Numbered from the stretch's first letter, positions 44,811 through 54,070 are shown. The stretch: DNA of 64,000 nucleotides from Brenneria nigrifluens DSM 30175 = ATCC 13028 (GCF_005484965.1 NZ_CP034036.1:930001-994000); one strand, 5' to 3'. Translations and numbers: made by a program. Notes: a model not told the origin generated them from the sequence alone.

Positions 44811-45719
44811 ATGGACGAGAAACGACTTACTCATTTACGGCAGTTAGAGGCCGAGAGCATTCATATCATCCGCGAGGTGGCGGCGGAGTTCGCCAACCCG
44901 GTGATGATGTATTCGATCGGTAAAGACTCTTCGGTCATGCTGCATCTGGCGCGTAAGGCATTCTTTCCCGGATCGCTGCCGTTCCCGCTGCTGCATGTGG
45001 ATACCGGTTGGAAATTCCGCGAAATGTATGAATTTCGCGACCGCACGGCGAAAGCGTACGGCTGCGAGCTGCTGGTGCACCGCAACCCGCAGGGCGAGGC
45101 GCTCGGCATCAACCCGTTTATCCACGGCAGCGCCAAGCATACCGATATCATGAAAACCGAGGGATTAAAGCAGGCGCTGGATAAATACGGCTTTGACGCC
45201 GCTTTCGGCGGCGCGCGGCGCGATGAGGAAAAATCCCGCGCCAAAGAGCGTATTTATTCGTTCCGCGACCGTTTTCACCGCTGGGATCCCAAAAGTCAGC
45301 GCCCGGAGCTGTGGCATAACTACAACGGCCAGATCAACAAGGGCGAAAGCATTCGCGTATTCCCGCTGTCCAACTGGACCGAGCTGGATATCTGGCAGTA
45401 CATCTATCTGGAAAATATCGATATTGTTCCGCTCTATCTGGCCGCCGAGCGGCCGGTTCTGGAACGTGACGGCATGCTGCTGATGGTGGATGACGACCGT
45501 ATCGACCTGCAACCGGGCGAAGTGATCGAACAGCGCATGGTGCGTTTCCGCACCCTGGGCTGCTGGCCGCTGACCGGCGCGGTGGAATCCAACGCGCAAA
45601 CGCTGCCGGAAATTATCGAAGAGATGCTGATTTCCACCACCAGCGAGCGCCAGGGACGGATGATTGACCGCGATCAGTCCGGTTCAATGGAGTTGAAAAA
45701 GCGTCAAGGGTATTTCTGA
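44811..45719 (+). CDS. cysD: Sulfate adenylyltransferase subunit 2 CysD
   Basis: CysD is the catalytic ATP-sulfurylase subunit that makes adenosine 5'-phosphosulfate from sulfate and ATP, driven by GTP hydrolysis in CysN. The 302-residue protein shows the PP-loop motif YSIGKDSSVMLHLARKAF, HVDTGWKFREMYEFRD, GGARRDEEKSRAKER and the conserved end LKKRQGYF. The ATG at 44811 matches E. coli; another ATG two codons upstream (44805) cannot be ruled out. It is followed 11 nt later by cysN. Confidence 0.96.
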   Translation: MDEKRLTHLRQLEAESIHIIREVAAEFANPVMMYSIGKDSSVMLHLARKAFFPGSLPFPLLHVDTGWKFREMYEFRDRTAKAYGCELLVHRNPQGEALGINPFIHGSAKHTDIMKTEGLKQALDKYGFDAAFGGARRDEEKSRAKERIYSFRDRFHRWDPKSQRPELWHNYNGQINKGESIRVFPLSNWTELDIWQYIYLENIDIVPLYLAAERPVLERDGMLLMVDDDRIDLQPGEVIEQRMVRFRTLGCWPLTGAVESNAQTLPEIIEEMLISTTSERQGRMIDRDQSGSMELKKRQGYF

Positions 45720-45730
45720 GGAGTCGTCGA

Positions 45731-47191
45731 ATGAACCAGGTTGTGGCAAAAGATACGGTTGTAATAAATAGTGTAATTGCGAAACAAATTGCTGAGCAGG
45801 GAGGCGTCGAAGCCTATCTGCACGCTCAGCAGGACAAAACCCTGCTGCGTTTTCTGACCTGCGGCAGCGTCGACGACGGTAAAAGTACCCTGATCGGCCG
45901 TTTACTGCACGATACCCGGCAGATTTACGAAGATCAGCTCACCACGCTGCACAGCGATAGTAAGCGCCTGGGCACGCAGGGGGAAAAGCTGGATCTGGCG
46001 TTGCTGGTGGACGGCCTGCAGGCGGAGCGCGAGCAGGGCATTACCATTGATGTCGCCTACCGCTATTTCTCGACGGAAAAACGCAAATTTATTATTGCCG
46101 ATACGCCGGGGCATGAGCAGTACACCCGCAATATGGCGACGGGCGCCTCCACCTGCGAACTGGCGATCCTGCTAATCGATGCGCGCAAGGGCGTGCTCGA
46201 TCAGACCCGGCGGCACAGCTTTATCGCCACCCTGCTGGGGATCCGCGATCTGGTGGTCGCGGTAAACAAAATGGATCTGGTGAATTACCAGCAGGCGGTA
46301 TTTGAACAGTTCAAACAGGACTATCTGGATTTCGCCCAGCAGTTGCCCACCGATCTGAACATCACCTTTGTGCCGATCTCCGCGCTGGACGGGGATAACG
46401 TCGCCACGCCGAGCGCCGCGATGAGCTGGTACAGCGGCCCGACGCTGCTGGACGTGCTGGAAACGGTCAACGTGGCGCAGCGCAGCCTCAAACTGCCGAT
46501 GCGTTTCCCGGTGCAGTACGTGAACCGCCCGAATCTCGACTTCCGCGGCTACGCCGGCACCCTGGCGTCCGGCACGATACAGGTGGGGCAACGGGTTAAA
46601 GTGCTGCCTTCCGGGGTGGAATCGACCGTCAGCCGCATCGTCACCTTTGACGGCGACCTGCAGCAGGCGCAGGCCGGCGAAGCCATCACCCTGGTGCTGG
46701 CGGATGAAATCGACGTCAGCCGCGGCGATCTACTGGTTGATGGCGGCGAAACCCTGAAGGCGGTGCAGAATGCGCTGGTGGATATCGTCTGGATGGCGGA
46801 ACAGCCGCTGGTGCCGGGGCAGAGTTACGACATCAAGGTCGGCGGCAAGAAAGCCCGCGCCCGGGTCGAGAATATCCAGTATCAGGTTGAAATCAATACC
46901 CTGACGCAGCGGGTGGCGGAAAATCTGCCGCTGAACGGCATCGGGCTGGTTGAACTGACGTTTGACGAACCTCTGGTGCTGGACAACTATCAGCAGAATC
47001 ACGTTACCGGCGGCATGATCCTGATCGATCGCCTGAGCAACGTCACCGTTGGCGCCGGGCTGGTGCGCGAGGTCATTGAACAGACCTACCAGGAACCTGG
47101 GGCTTACAGCGCCTTTGAGCTGGAGCTGAATGCGCTGGTGCGCCGCCACTTCCCGCATTGGGGCGCCCGTGACCTGCTGGGAGGGAAATAA
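45731..47191 (+). CDS. cysN: Sulfate adenylyltransferase subunit 1 CysN (GTPase)
   Basis: CysN is the GTP-hydrolysing regulatory subunit of ATP sulfurylase, an elongation-factor-like GTPase. The 486-residue protein has G1 GSVDDGKSTLIGRLL, G2 GITIDVAYRYF, G3 DTPGHEQY and G4 NKMD, followed by beta-barrel domains 2 and 3. The stop codon overlaps the cysC start by one nucleotide, so the two are translationally coupled. Confidence 0.96.
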   Translation: MNQVVAKDTVVINSVIAKQIAEQGGVEAYLHAQQDKTLLRFLTCGSVDDGKSTLIGRLLHDTRQIYEDQLTTLHSDSKRLGTQGEKLDLALLVDGLQAEREQGITIDVAYRYFSTEKRKFIIADTPGHEQYTRNMATGASTCELAILLIDARKGVLDQTRRHSFIATLLGIRDLVVAVNKMDLVNYQQAVFEQFKQDYLDFAQQLPTDLNITFVPISALDGDNVATPSAAMSWYSGPTLLDVLETVNVAQRSLKLPMRFPVQYVNRPNLDFRGYAGTLASGTIQVGQRVKVLPSGVESTVSRIVTFDGDLQQAQAGEAITLVLADEIDVSRGDLLVDGGETLKAVQNALVDIVWMAEQPLVPGQSYDIKVGGKKARARVENIQYQVEINTLTQRVAENLPLNGIGLVELTFDEPLVLDNYQQNHVTGGMILIDRLSNVTVGAGLVREVIEQTYQEPGAYSAFELELNALVRRHFPHWGARDLLGGK

Positions 47192-47820
47192 TGTCCCGAC
47201 GCCCGCCGTCTTCACCGTCGCCCGCCGATGAGAACGTCGTCTGGCATCCGCACGTTGTGTCGCGTCAGGAGCGCGAGCGCCTGCACGGCCACCGGGGCGT
47301 GGTGATCTGGTTTACCGGGCTTTCCGGCTCGGGTAAATCGACGCTGGCCGGCGCGCTGGAGCAGGCGCTGCATCAACATGGCGTCAGCACCTATTTGCTG
47401 GACGGCGATAACGTCCGTCACGGCCTGTGCCGCGATTTGGGCTTTAGCGATGACGATCGGCGGGAGAATATCCGCCGCGTCGGCGAAGTCGCCAAACTGA
47501 TGGTGGACGCCGGCCTGGTGGTGCTGACGGCCTTTATCTCGCCCCATCGCGCGGAGCGTAAAATGGTGCAGGACCTGCTGGCCGAGGGGCAGTTTATCGA
47601 AGTTTTCGTCGATACGCCCCTGGCGACCTGCGAGGCTCGCGATCCGAAAGGGCTATACAAGAAGGCGCGGGCGGGAGAACTGCGTAATTTCACCGGAATC
47701 GACGCGGTTTATGAAGCGCCGGACGCGCCGGATATTCATCTGGACGGCGAACAATTGGTAACAAATTTGACCGGCCAACTATTAGATCTGCTCAGTCGGC
47801 GGGCTATTATCAACCTCTGA
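47191..47820 (+). CDS. cysC: Adenylyl-sulfate kinase CysC
   Basis: CysC phosphorylates APS to PAPS, the substrate of CysH. The 209-residue protein has the P-loop GLSGSGKSTLAGAL, DGDNVRHGLCRDLGFSDDDRRENIRR, the lid region and DPKGLYKKARAGE. It is last in cysDNC. The order and overlaps match E. coli. Confidence 0.96.
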   Translation: MSRRPPSSPSPADENVVWHPHVVSRQERERLHGHRGVVIWFTGLSGSGKSTLAGALEQALHQHGVSTYLLDGDNVRHGLCRDLGFSDDDRRENIRRVGEVAKLMVDAGLVVLTAFISPHRAERKMVQDLLAEGQFIEVFVDTPLATCEARDPKGLYKKARAGELRNFTGIDAVYEAPDAPDIHLDGEQLVTNLTGQLLDLLSRRAIINL

Positions 47821-47868
47821 TGTTTTCTTCCTCGTCTTTGGGCGGGAGGATAAATAAGGGGTGAAATT

Positions 47869-48195
47869 ATGCAAAATGCCACTCAACTGACGATCGGCAA
47901 GACCAGAGCGGTGCGGGACGACGACATCCCGCATCCCTTTATCGGAACCGTTGCCGGTTTTTCTTTTTATTGGCTGGCGTTCGCTATTCCCTTTATTGTT
48001 TACGGCCCCAACGCCACGTTTTTCTTTATGCTCTATACTTGGCCGTTTTTTCTGGCGCTGATGCCGCTGTCGGTCCTGATGGGGATGGGATGCGGTTTTA
48101 TGCTGGGCGATAATCTCTGGTCTACCCTGGCGACGACAGGGCTGTCGGTCATTTCCCTGTACTGGCTGATTTTCTCTTTTCTTACCGGCTGGTGA
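47869..48195 (+). CDS. ygbE: YgbE, DUF3561 inner-membrane protein
   Basis: The 108-residue protein has an N-terminal soluble stretch and three hydrophobic segments (about residues 28-45, 50-70 and 85-105), with TWPFFLALMPLSVLMGMG matching E. coli YgbE. Function is unknown. It lies between cysC and ftsB, as in E. coli. Confidence 0.87.
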   Translation: MQNATQLTIGKTRAVRDDDIPHPFIGTVAGFSFYWLAFAIPFIVYGPNATFFFMLYTWPFFLALMPLSVLMGMGCGFMLGDNLWSTLATTGLSVISLYWLIFSFLTGW

Positions 48196-48319
48196 TCAAA
48201 CCGGCCTCGAATTCCCCCCTGTTGCCAGCATCGCGGAAGGATTCTCGCCATCCACAGACAGACAGTGTGGAGTCAAAGCGAAAGTTATGGGATGATTAGG
48301 CGGCTTTTCAGGGGGCGGG

Positions 48320-48646
48320 ATGGGAAAACTTACGCTGTTATTATTAATATTACTTGGCTGGCTGCAGTATTCGCTGTGGCTGGGGAAGAATGGTGTCCAT
48401 GACCACGTGCGGGTTAACGCGGACGTTGTTGTCCAGCAGGGGAACAATGCCAAGCTGAAAGCCCGTAACGAACAACTTTTTGCCGAAATCGATGACCTGA
48501 ACGGCGGTCAGGAAGCGATTGAAGAGCGCGCGCGCAATGAACTGGGCATGATTAAGCCCGGTGAAAGCTTCTATCGCCTGGTGCCGGAATCCGGGCGCCG
48601 CACTGCCACGACCCCGTCATCTTTACCTGACAATACGCCACGCTAA
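48320..48646 (+). CDS. ftsB: Cell division protein FtsB
   Basis: FtsB is a small bitopic divisome protein that binds FtsL and FtsQ and helps activate septal peptidoglycan synthesis. The 108-residue protein has one N-terminal membrane segment (LLLILLGWLQYSLWLG), then a periplasmic coiled coil (about 30-70), then the conserved RARNELGMIKPGESFYRLV segment. It ends 3 nt before ispD, a conserved pair. Confidence 0.95.
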   Translation: MGKLTLLLLILLGWLQYSLWLGKNGVHDHVRVNADVVVQQGNNAKLKARNEQLFAEIDDLNGGQEAIEERARNELGMIKPGESFYRLVPESGRRTATTPSSLPDNTPR

Positions 48647-48649
48647 CCA

Positions 48650-49366
48650 ATGCTAAAACAGATTGCTTCTCAGCCAGAGGTTGTTGCTGTCTTACCCGCT
48701 GCCGGTAACGGCAGCAGGATGCAAAGCGATTGCCCCAAACAGTATTTGACCATCGGTAATAAAACCATTCTTGAGCATGCCATCGAGGCATTATTGTCTC
48801 ATCCGCGCGTTGTCCGGGCGATCGTCGCCATCAGCCCTGAGGATACCCTTTTTTATTCCTTGCCCATAGCCGCCGATCCGCGCGTCAGCGTGGTGAACGG
48901 CGGCAAGCAGCGCGCCGATTCGGTACTGGCGGGGCTGCGGACGATCGCCGATGCCGACTGGGTGCTGGTGCATGACGCCGCCCGGCCCTGTCTGCATCTG
49001 GACGATCTTGAGCGGTTGCTGAGTATTACGGCGCACAGCGACGTCGGTGGAATTCTGGCGGCGCCGGTTCGTGATACCATGAAGCGCCGTGCGGGAACGG
49101 TGATAGAACACACCGTAGACCGCAGCGAACTGTGGCATGCCCTGACGCCGCAGCTGTTTCCATTAGCGTTACTGAAACGCTGTTTGCAACAGGCTCTGCA
49201 CGAGGGTGCAACGGTAACCGACGAAGCCTCTGCCCTGGAATATTGCGGTTATCATCCGCAAATCGTCAGCGGGCGAGCGGATAACATCAAAGTAACCCGC
49301 CCGGAAGATTTGGCATTGGCCGCGTTTTATTTAACCAACTTGCACCATAATAATTCTATTGAATAA
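48650..49366 (+). CDS. ispD: 2-C-methyl-D-erythritol 4-phosphate cytidylyltransferase IspD
   Basis: IspD makes CDP-methylerythritol in the MEP isoprenoid pathway. The 238-residue protein has the cytidylyltransferase loop VLPAAGNGSRMQSDCPKQYL and the conserved VHDAARPC, APVRDTMK and TDEASALE segments. It is followed by ispF after 20 nt, so two steps of one pathway are made together. Confidence 0.96.
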   Translation: MLKQIASQPEVVAVLPAAGNGSRMQSDCPKQYLTIGNKTILEHAIEALLSHPRVVRAIVAISPEDTLFYSLPIAADPRVSVVNGGKQRADSVLAGLRTIADADWVLVHDAARPCLHLDDLERLLSITAHSDVGGILAAPVRDTMKRRAGTVIEHTVDRSELWHALTPQLFPLALLKRCLQQALHEGATVTDEASALEYCGYHPQIVSGRADNIKVTRPEDLALAAFYLTNLHHNNSIE

Positions 49367-49386
49367 ATATATAAGGAGAGTGCGCG

Positions 49387-49884
49387 ATGCGTATCGGCCA
49401 CGGTTTTGATGTTCATAAATTTGGTGGAGAAGGTCCGCTGGTGATCGGTGGCGTACGTATTCCTTATGCTCAGGGGCTGCTGGCGCACTCCGACGGCGAT
49501 GTCGTGCTGCATGCGGTGACGGACGCCCTGCTGGGAGCTGCCGCGCTGGGCGATATCGGCAAGCTGTTTCCCGATACCGACGCGGCGTTTAAAGACGCCG
49601 ACAGCCGCGGCCTGCTGCGTGAAGCCTGGGGGCGGATCGGCGAAAAAGGTTACCGGCTGGGTAATCTGGACGTCACCATTATTGCTCAGGCGCCTAAAAT
49701 GGCCCCGCATATTGCGCAAATGCGGGTCAATCTGGCGGAAGATTTGCAAAGCCATATGGATAATGTGAACGTCAAAGCCACCACCACCGAACGGCTTGGA
49801 TTTACCGGCCGTGGTGAAGGCATCGCCTGCGAAGCGGTGGCGTTATTGGTGAAAAGCGAAGCGGGTGAAATCGTCGCATGGTAG
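49387..49884 (+). CDS. ispF: 2-C-methyl-D-erythritol 2,4-cyclodiphosphate synthase IspF
   Basis: IspF closes the ring to MEcPP in the MEP pathway. The 165-residue protein has the metal ligands in RIGHGFDVHKFG (Asp8, His10) and HSDGDVVLHAVTDALLGA, and the trimer-cavity segment KATTTERLGFTGRGEGI. A good AAGGAGAG ribosome-binding site precedes the ATG. It overlaps the truD start by 7 nt. Confidence 0.96.
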   Translation: MRIGHGFDVHKFGGEGPLVIGGVRIPYAQGLLAHSDGDVVLHAVTDALLGAAALGDIGKLFPDTDAAFKDADSRGLLREAWGRIGEKGYRLGNLDVTIIAQAPKMAPHIAQMRVNLAEDLQSHMDNVNVKATTTERLGFTGRGEGIACEAVALLVKSEAGEIVAW

Positions 49885-50933
49885 ACATGACAAACGGCGA
49901 ACAGCTTACCTGGCTGCATGGCAAACCGCAGGCGTCGGGCGCGCTGAAGTCCACGGCGGAAGATTTCACGGTTATTGAGGATTTGGGTTTTCAGCCGGAC
50001 GGCGAAGGCGAACATATCCTGACGCGTGTGCGCAAGCGCGGCTGCAATACGCAATTCGTCGCCGAAGCGCTGGCGAAATTTGCCCGCATCCCCGCGCGCG
50101 CGGTGAGCTACGCCGGTCTGAAAGACCGCCATGCCGTGACGGAGCAATGGTTTTGCCTGCATATTCCCGGTAAAGAAACCCCTGATTTTAGCCGTTTTAC
50201 GCTGGAAGGCTGTGAGGTGCTTGAATTTGCGCGTCATCGCCGTAAATTACGGATTGGCGCGCTGCAGGGCAATGATTTTACGCTGATATTACGCCAGATA
50301 AGCGATCGGGCGGCGGTGGATGCCCGATTACTGCGGATTGCCCAGGACGGGGTGCCTAACTATTTCGGCAGCCAGCGCTTTGGCAAGAACGGGAATAACC
50401 TTGAACAGGCCCGTCTCTGGGCAAACAATGATATTCGGGTTAAAGAGCGCGCTAAACGCGGCTTTTATCTTTCCGCCAGCCGCAGCGCCCTGTTTAATCA
50501 GGTCGCCAGTATCCGGCTGGCGCAGCAGCGGGCGAAAACCCTGTTGTGCGGCGACGCTTTACAATTGACCGGCCGCGGCAGCTGGTTCGTCGCCAGGCCG
50601 GATGAGCTGGCGGCGTTGCAGGCGCGCCTTGATGCGGGAGAGCTGCAGGTGACCGCGCCGCTGCCGGGCGATGGCGCATTAGGCACGCAGGATGACGCGC
50701 TGCTGTTCGAGCAGCAAAGCCTTGTCGGGCAGGAGACGCTGCTGTCTTTATTGCAGCGTGAGCGGGTCGATCCGGCCCGTCGGGCGGTATTGCTGTATCC
50801 GCGGCAGATGCGTTGGGCCTGGCAGGATGAGGTAACGGTCGAGCTGAAATTCTGGTTACCGGCGGGAAGTTTCGCCACCAGCGTGGTTCGTGAAATAATG
50901 AACCTGCAGCAAGAGATGAATAGCATCGACTGA
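49878..50933 (+). CDS. truD: tRNA pseudouridine(13) synthase TruD
   Basis: TruD makes pseudouridine at position 13 of tRNA-Glu and others. The 351-residue protein has the catalytic aspartate in YAGLKDRHAVTEQWF and the family segments GVPNYFGSQRFG and FWLPAGSFATSVVRE. The start overlaps the ispF stop; an in-frame ATG three codons later (49887) is also possible. In most enterobacteria surE follows at once; here only a remnant of surE remains before pcm. Confidence 0.95.
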   Translation: MVDMTNGEQLTWLHGKPQASGALKSTAEDFTVIEDLGFQPDGEGEHILTRVRKRGCNTQFVAEALAKFARIPARAVSYAGLKDRHAVTEQWFCLHIPGKETPDFSRFTLEGCEVLEFARHRRKLRIGALQGNDFTLILRQISDRAAVDARLLRIAQDGVPNYFGSQRFGKNGNNLEQARLWANNDIRVKERAKRGFYLSASRSALFNQVASIRLAQQRAKTLLCGDALQLTGRGSWFVARPDELAALQARLDAGELQVTAPLPGDGALGTQDDALLFEQQSLVGQETLLSLLQRERVDPARRAVLLYPRQMRWAWQDEVTVELKFWLPAGSFATSVVREIMNLQQEMNSID

Positions 50934-51019
50934 CATGGCGCGGTTTATTTTCCTTGAACGAATGGTTGTGACAACGATGACGGCGGCGACAGTTTTGATC
51001 CCATGCGGGGAAAAAGGGC

Positions 51020-51067
51020 GCATTGACGACAAGGTTAACCAAGGCTGAGGTTAGCGGGGAATGGTGA
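51020..51067 (+). pseudogene. surE: surE 3' remnant (5'/3'-nucleotidase SurE lost by deletion)
   Basis: One frame ending at the TGA 51065-51067 reads ALTTRLTKAEVSGEW, which resembles the end of Pectobacteriaceae SurE as I recall it (WLTKVEVDGQW type), and the stop overlaps the pcm start as in the intact operon. Only about 127 nt lie between the truD stop and pcm, against the roughly 760 nt a full surE needs. The string AACGATGACGGC at 50973-50984 could be a trace of the SurE N-terminal NDDG motif, but it is out of frame and may be chance. No intact surE lies elsewhere in this window. Confidence 0.7.
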
Positions 51068-51687
51068 ACAAACGCATGCAAACGTTGCTGGCGCAGCTGC
51101 GCCAGCAGGGAATACAGGATGAGCGCCTGCTACGGGCGATGGAAGCCGTGCCCAGGGAACGCTTTGTCGACGAAGCTTTTGAGCATAAAGCTTATGAAAA
51201 TACGGCGCTGCCTATAGGCTCCGGTCAGACGATTTCGCAACCCTATATGGTGGCGAAAATGACGGAGTTATTGGGTTTGACGCCGGTTTCCCGCGTATTG
51301 GAAATTGGCACCGGGTCGGGTTATCAAACGGCGATCCTGGCGCATCTGGTCAAGCACGTCTGTTCCGTCGAGCGCATTAAAGGACTCCAGTGGCAGGCCA
51401 AACGTCGTCTTAAACAGCTCGATTTGCATAATGTTTCCACCCGTCATGGCGACGGCTGGCAGGGATGGGCGTCGCGCGGGCCTTTTGACGCCATTATCGT
51501 CACCGCCGCGCCGCCGGAAATTCCCCGGGCGTTGCTGGATCAGTTGGATGAAGGCGGCGTGATGGTTTTACCTGTTGGCGAGCGGTCGCAAACGTTGCAG
51601 GTGGTTCAACGCCATGCGGGTGAGTTTATTATCCAAACGGTTGAAGCAGTTCGGTTTGTTCCGCTAGTCAAAGGCGAATTAGCCTGA
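51061..51687 (+). CDS. pcm: Protein-L-isoaspartate O-methyltransferase Pcm
   Basis: Pcm methylates isoaspartyl residues in aged proteins to start their repair. The 208-residue protein has the SAM-binding motif VLEIGTGSGYQTAILAHL, the GSGQTISQPYMVAKM substrate loop and the family end VRFVPLVKGELA. The start overlaps the tail of the surE remnant. The order pcm-nlpD-rpoS is the usual one. Confidence 0.95.
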   Translation: MVNKRMQTLLAQLRQQGIQDERLLRAMEAVPRERFVDEAFEHKAYENTALPIGSGQTISQPYMVAKMTELLGLTPVSRVLEIGTGSGYQTAILAHLVKHVCSVERIKGLQWQAKRRLKQLDLHNVSTRHGDGWQGWASRGPFDAIIVTAAPPEIPRALLDQLDEGGVMVLPVGERSQTLQVVQRHAGEFIIQTVEAVRFVPLVKGELA

Positions 51688-51951
51688 TACGGTTGCCGTA
51701 CGCTGGTTTTGTTGTCGGGAAGCCAAGATTTCAATACAACTGTTTTCTGGTACGAACTTGCTGATATTGCTAGCATTAGGTGACGGTTTTTGTCTCTCCG
51801 GTTTTACTTATGCGCCAATTGATAAAGAAAAGGCGCCTTTCTCGTTCCGACTGACGAACAACATGCCCGATCTCAGCTATGCTGCAAGGGATGTGAGGCA
51901 CAAATGTCTGAACTGATTACTGAATTTTATAGTTATGGGGGAGTAAGGCGC

Positions 51952-52971
51952 ATGGGATGCCGAATGATTAATTTGCGTCAGATCGCTGCTTGTACGGCTG
52001 TTATCTTAGGGTTGGCCGGATGTTCCAACAATGATTCCAAATCTGCGCCGATCAGCAGCGTCGGCGGAAATGCGGGCGGTAGCAGAGGCGGCGTACTGTC
52101 TGCTTCCCCACAGATAACGAGTTCGGGTCAGTCGGCGGTGGCCACTCGCGACGGCCGTATCGTTTATAATCGCAGCTATGACAACATTCCCAAGGGCAGC
52201 TATAGCGGCGGTAATACCTATACCGTTAAACGGGGAGATACCCTGTTTTATATCGCCTGGATTACCGGCAACGACTACCGGGATCTTGCCCAGCGCAATA
52301 ATATTCCGCAACCTTATAGCCTGAATGTCGGCCAGACGTTGAATCTGGGCAACACCGTGCCGGGCAGCATAAACAACAGCGGCGGCGCGCTGGCGGCAAG
52401 GGATGCGACGACGAGCGGCGTGCCTATTCCGCCTTCCAGTAGCCAAATACAAACTACGCCGGTTGATTCTCAGTCAACGAACGCGTATTCTGATAACTCG
52501 GGTAAACAGAATGTAGGTAAGATGTTACCTACAACAGGGGCGCCAGCGACGGCTCCTGTTACCGCACCAGCGGCTGTTGCCAGCGGCAATACGGCCGCTG
52601 TCGGCAGTTGGCGTTGGCCCACCGAAGGGAAAGTCATTGATAGTTTCTCCGCATCCGAAGGGGGAAATAAAGGGATTGATATCGCCGGCTCACGTGGGCA
52701 ATCCATCATAGCTACCGCCAGCGGGCGCGTAGTATATGCCGGCAACGCTCTGCGAGGTTACGGTAATCTGATAATCATCAAACATAATGATGACTACCTG
52801 AGTGCCTACGCCCATAACGAAAATATGCTGGTCCGGGAGCAACAAGAGGTCACGGCGGGGCAGAAAATCGCTACCATGGGTAGCACCGGTACCAGTTCGG
52901 TTCGTTTGCATTTTGAAATTCGTTACAAGGGGAAATCCGTAAACCCGCTGCGTTTTCTTCCGCAGCGATAA
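51952..52971 (+). CDS. nlpD: Murein hydrolase activator lipoprotein NlpD
   Basis: NlpD is an outer-membrane lipoprotein that activates the amidase AmiC during cell separation. With the start at 51952, which has GGGGGAG and AAGG upstream, the 339-residue protein has a signal peptide with lipobox LAGC (Cys24), a LysM domain (YTVKRGDTLFYIAWITGNDY, about residues 85-130), a Thr/Pro/Ala-rich linker and a degenerate LytM/M23 domain (GIDIAGSRGQSIIA, about residues 240-339) that lacks the catalytic residues, as expected of an activator. An upstream ATG at 51904 is open but less likely. In E. coli the main rpoS promoter lies inside this gene. Confidence 0.93.
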   Translation: MGCRMINLRQIAACTAVILGLAGCSNNDSKSAPISSVGGNAGGSRGGVLSASPQITSSGQSAVATRDGRIVYNRSYDNIPKGSYSGGNTYTVKRGDTLFYIAWITGNDYRDLAQRNNIPQPYSLNVGQTLNLGNTVPGSINNSGGALAARDATTSGVPIPPSSSQIQTTPVDSQSTNAYSDNSGKQNVGKMLPTTGAPATAPVTAPAAVASGNTAAVGSWRWPTEGKVIDSFSASEGGNKGIDIAGSRGQSIIATASGRVVYAGNALRGYGNLIIIKHNDDYLSAYAHNENMLVREQQEVTAGQKIATMGSTGTSSVRLHFEIRYKGKSVNPLRFLPQR

Positions 52972-53024
52972 ATCGGGCGGAATATTGCGGTATTCTGCCA
53001 TGGGATCACGGGTAGGAGCCACTT

Positions 53025-54011
53025 ATGAGCCAAAGCACGCTGAAAGTTAACGAGTTACATGAAGATGCTGATTTCGAAGAGAATGGACTTGATGTTTTTG
53101 ACGACAAAGCGCTGACGGAGGAAGAAACCAGTGAGATAGCTGAAGAAGAGCTGTTATCACAGGGCGTTCCACAGCGTGTTTTAGATGCAACTCAACTCTA
53201 TTTGGGAGAGATTGGCTATTCACCTCTTTTAACCGCGGAAGAAGAGGTTTATTTTGCCCGGCGCGCGTTACGCGGCGATATTCCATCACGCCGCCGGATG
53301 ATTGAGAGCAACCTGCGGCTGGTGGTGAAGATTGCCCGCCGTTACAACAATCGGGGTCTGGCATTGCTGGACCTGATTGAAGAAGGCAATCTTGGTCTGA
53401 TCCGCGCGGTTGAAAAATTTGATCCGGAAAAGGGATTCCGCTTTTCAACTTACGCCACCTGGTGGATCCGGCAAACGATAGAACGGGCAATCATGAACCA
53501 GACCCGAACTATCCGCCTGCCCATCCATATCGTTAAAGAACTGAATGTTTACCTGCGTACGGCACGCGAACTCTCTCATAAACTGGATCATGAGCCGAGT
53601 GCGGAAGAAATCGCCGAACAGCTCGATAGGCCGGTAGATGACGTCAATCGCATGCTGCGTCTGAATGAGCGCATTACCTCCGTTGATACCCCGCTGGGCG
53701 GCGATTCGGAAAAAGCGCTGTTGGACATTCTGGCGGATGAAAAAGACAACGGCCCGGAAAACACCACCCAGGATAACGATATGAAGCAGAATATCGTTAA
53801 GTGGCTGTTTGAACTGAACGCCAAGCAGCGTGAAGTACTGGCCCGGCGTTTTGGCCTGCTGGGATACGAAGCCGCCACATTGGAAGACGTCGGCCGGGAA
53901 ATCGGCTTAACGCGTGAGCGCGTACGGCAGATTCAGGTGGAAGGCTTGCGTCGTTTGCGGGAAATCCTGCAGGTGCAAGGGTTGAATATTGAAGAGTTGT
54001 TCCGTGAGTAA
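53025..54011 (+). CDS. rpoS: RNA polymerase sigma factor RpoS (sigma-38)
   Basis: RpoS directs transcription in stationary phase and general stress. The 328-residue protein has region 1.2 (DATQLYLGEIGYSPLLTAEEE), region 2 (IESNLRLVVKIARRYNNRGLALLDLIEEGNLGLIRAVEKFD and the FSTYATWWIRQTIERAIMNQ stretch), region 3 and region 4 with the -35 recognition helix (LEDVGREIGLTRERVRQIQ). The lysine region used by RssB (YFARRALRGD) is kept. It ends in a strong terminator and faces proS. Confidence 0.96.
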   Translation: MSQSTLKVNELHEDADFEENGLDVFDDKALTEEETSEIAEEELLSQGVPQRVLDATQLYLGEIGYSPLLTAEEEVYFARRALRGDIPSRRRMIESNLRLVVKIARRYNNRGLALLDLIEEGNLGLIRAVEKFDPEKGFRFSTYATWWIRQTIERAIMNQTRTIRLPIHIVKELNVYLRTARELSHKLDHEPSAEEIAEQLDRPVDDVNRMLRLNERITSVDTPLGGDSEKALLDILADEKDNGPENTTQDNDMKQNIVKWLFELNAKQREVLARRFGLLGYEAATLEDVGREIGLTRERVRQIQVEGLRRLREILQVQGLNIEELFRE

Positions 54012-54043
54012 TGCCGGCGGTTGGCAGGTCTTGACGGAAGAGA

Positions 54044-54070
54044 AATGGTGGGGAAACCCACCATTTTTTT
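54044..54070 (+). terminator. Rho-independent terminator after rpoS
   Basis: A perfect 9-bp stem (AATGGTGGG with CCCACCATT) with a GAAA loop is followed by a run of T residues. It lies between the convergent rpoS and proS and may serve both. Confidence 0.9.
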
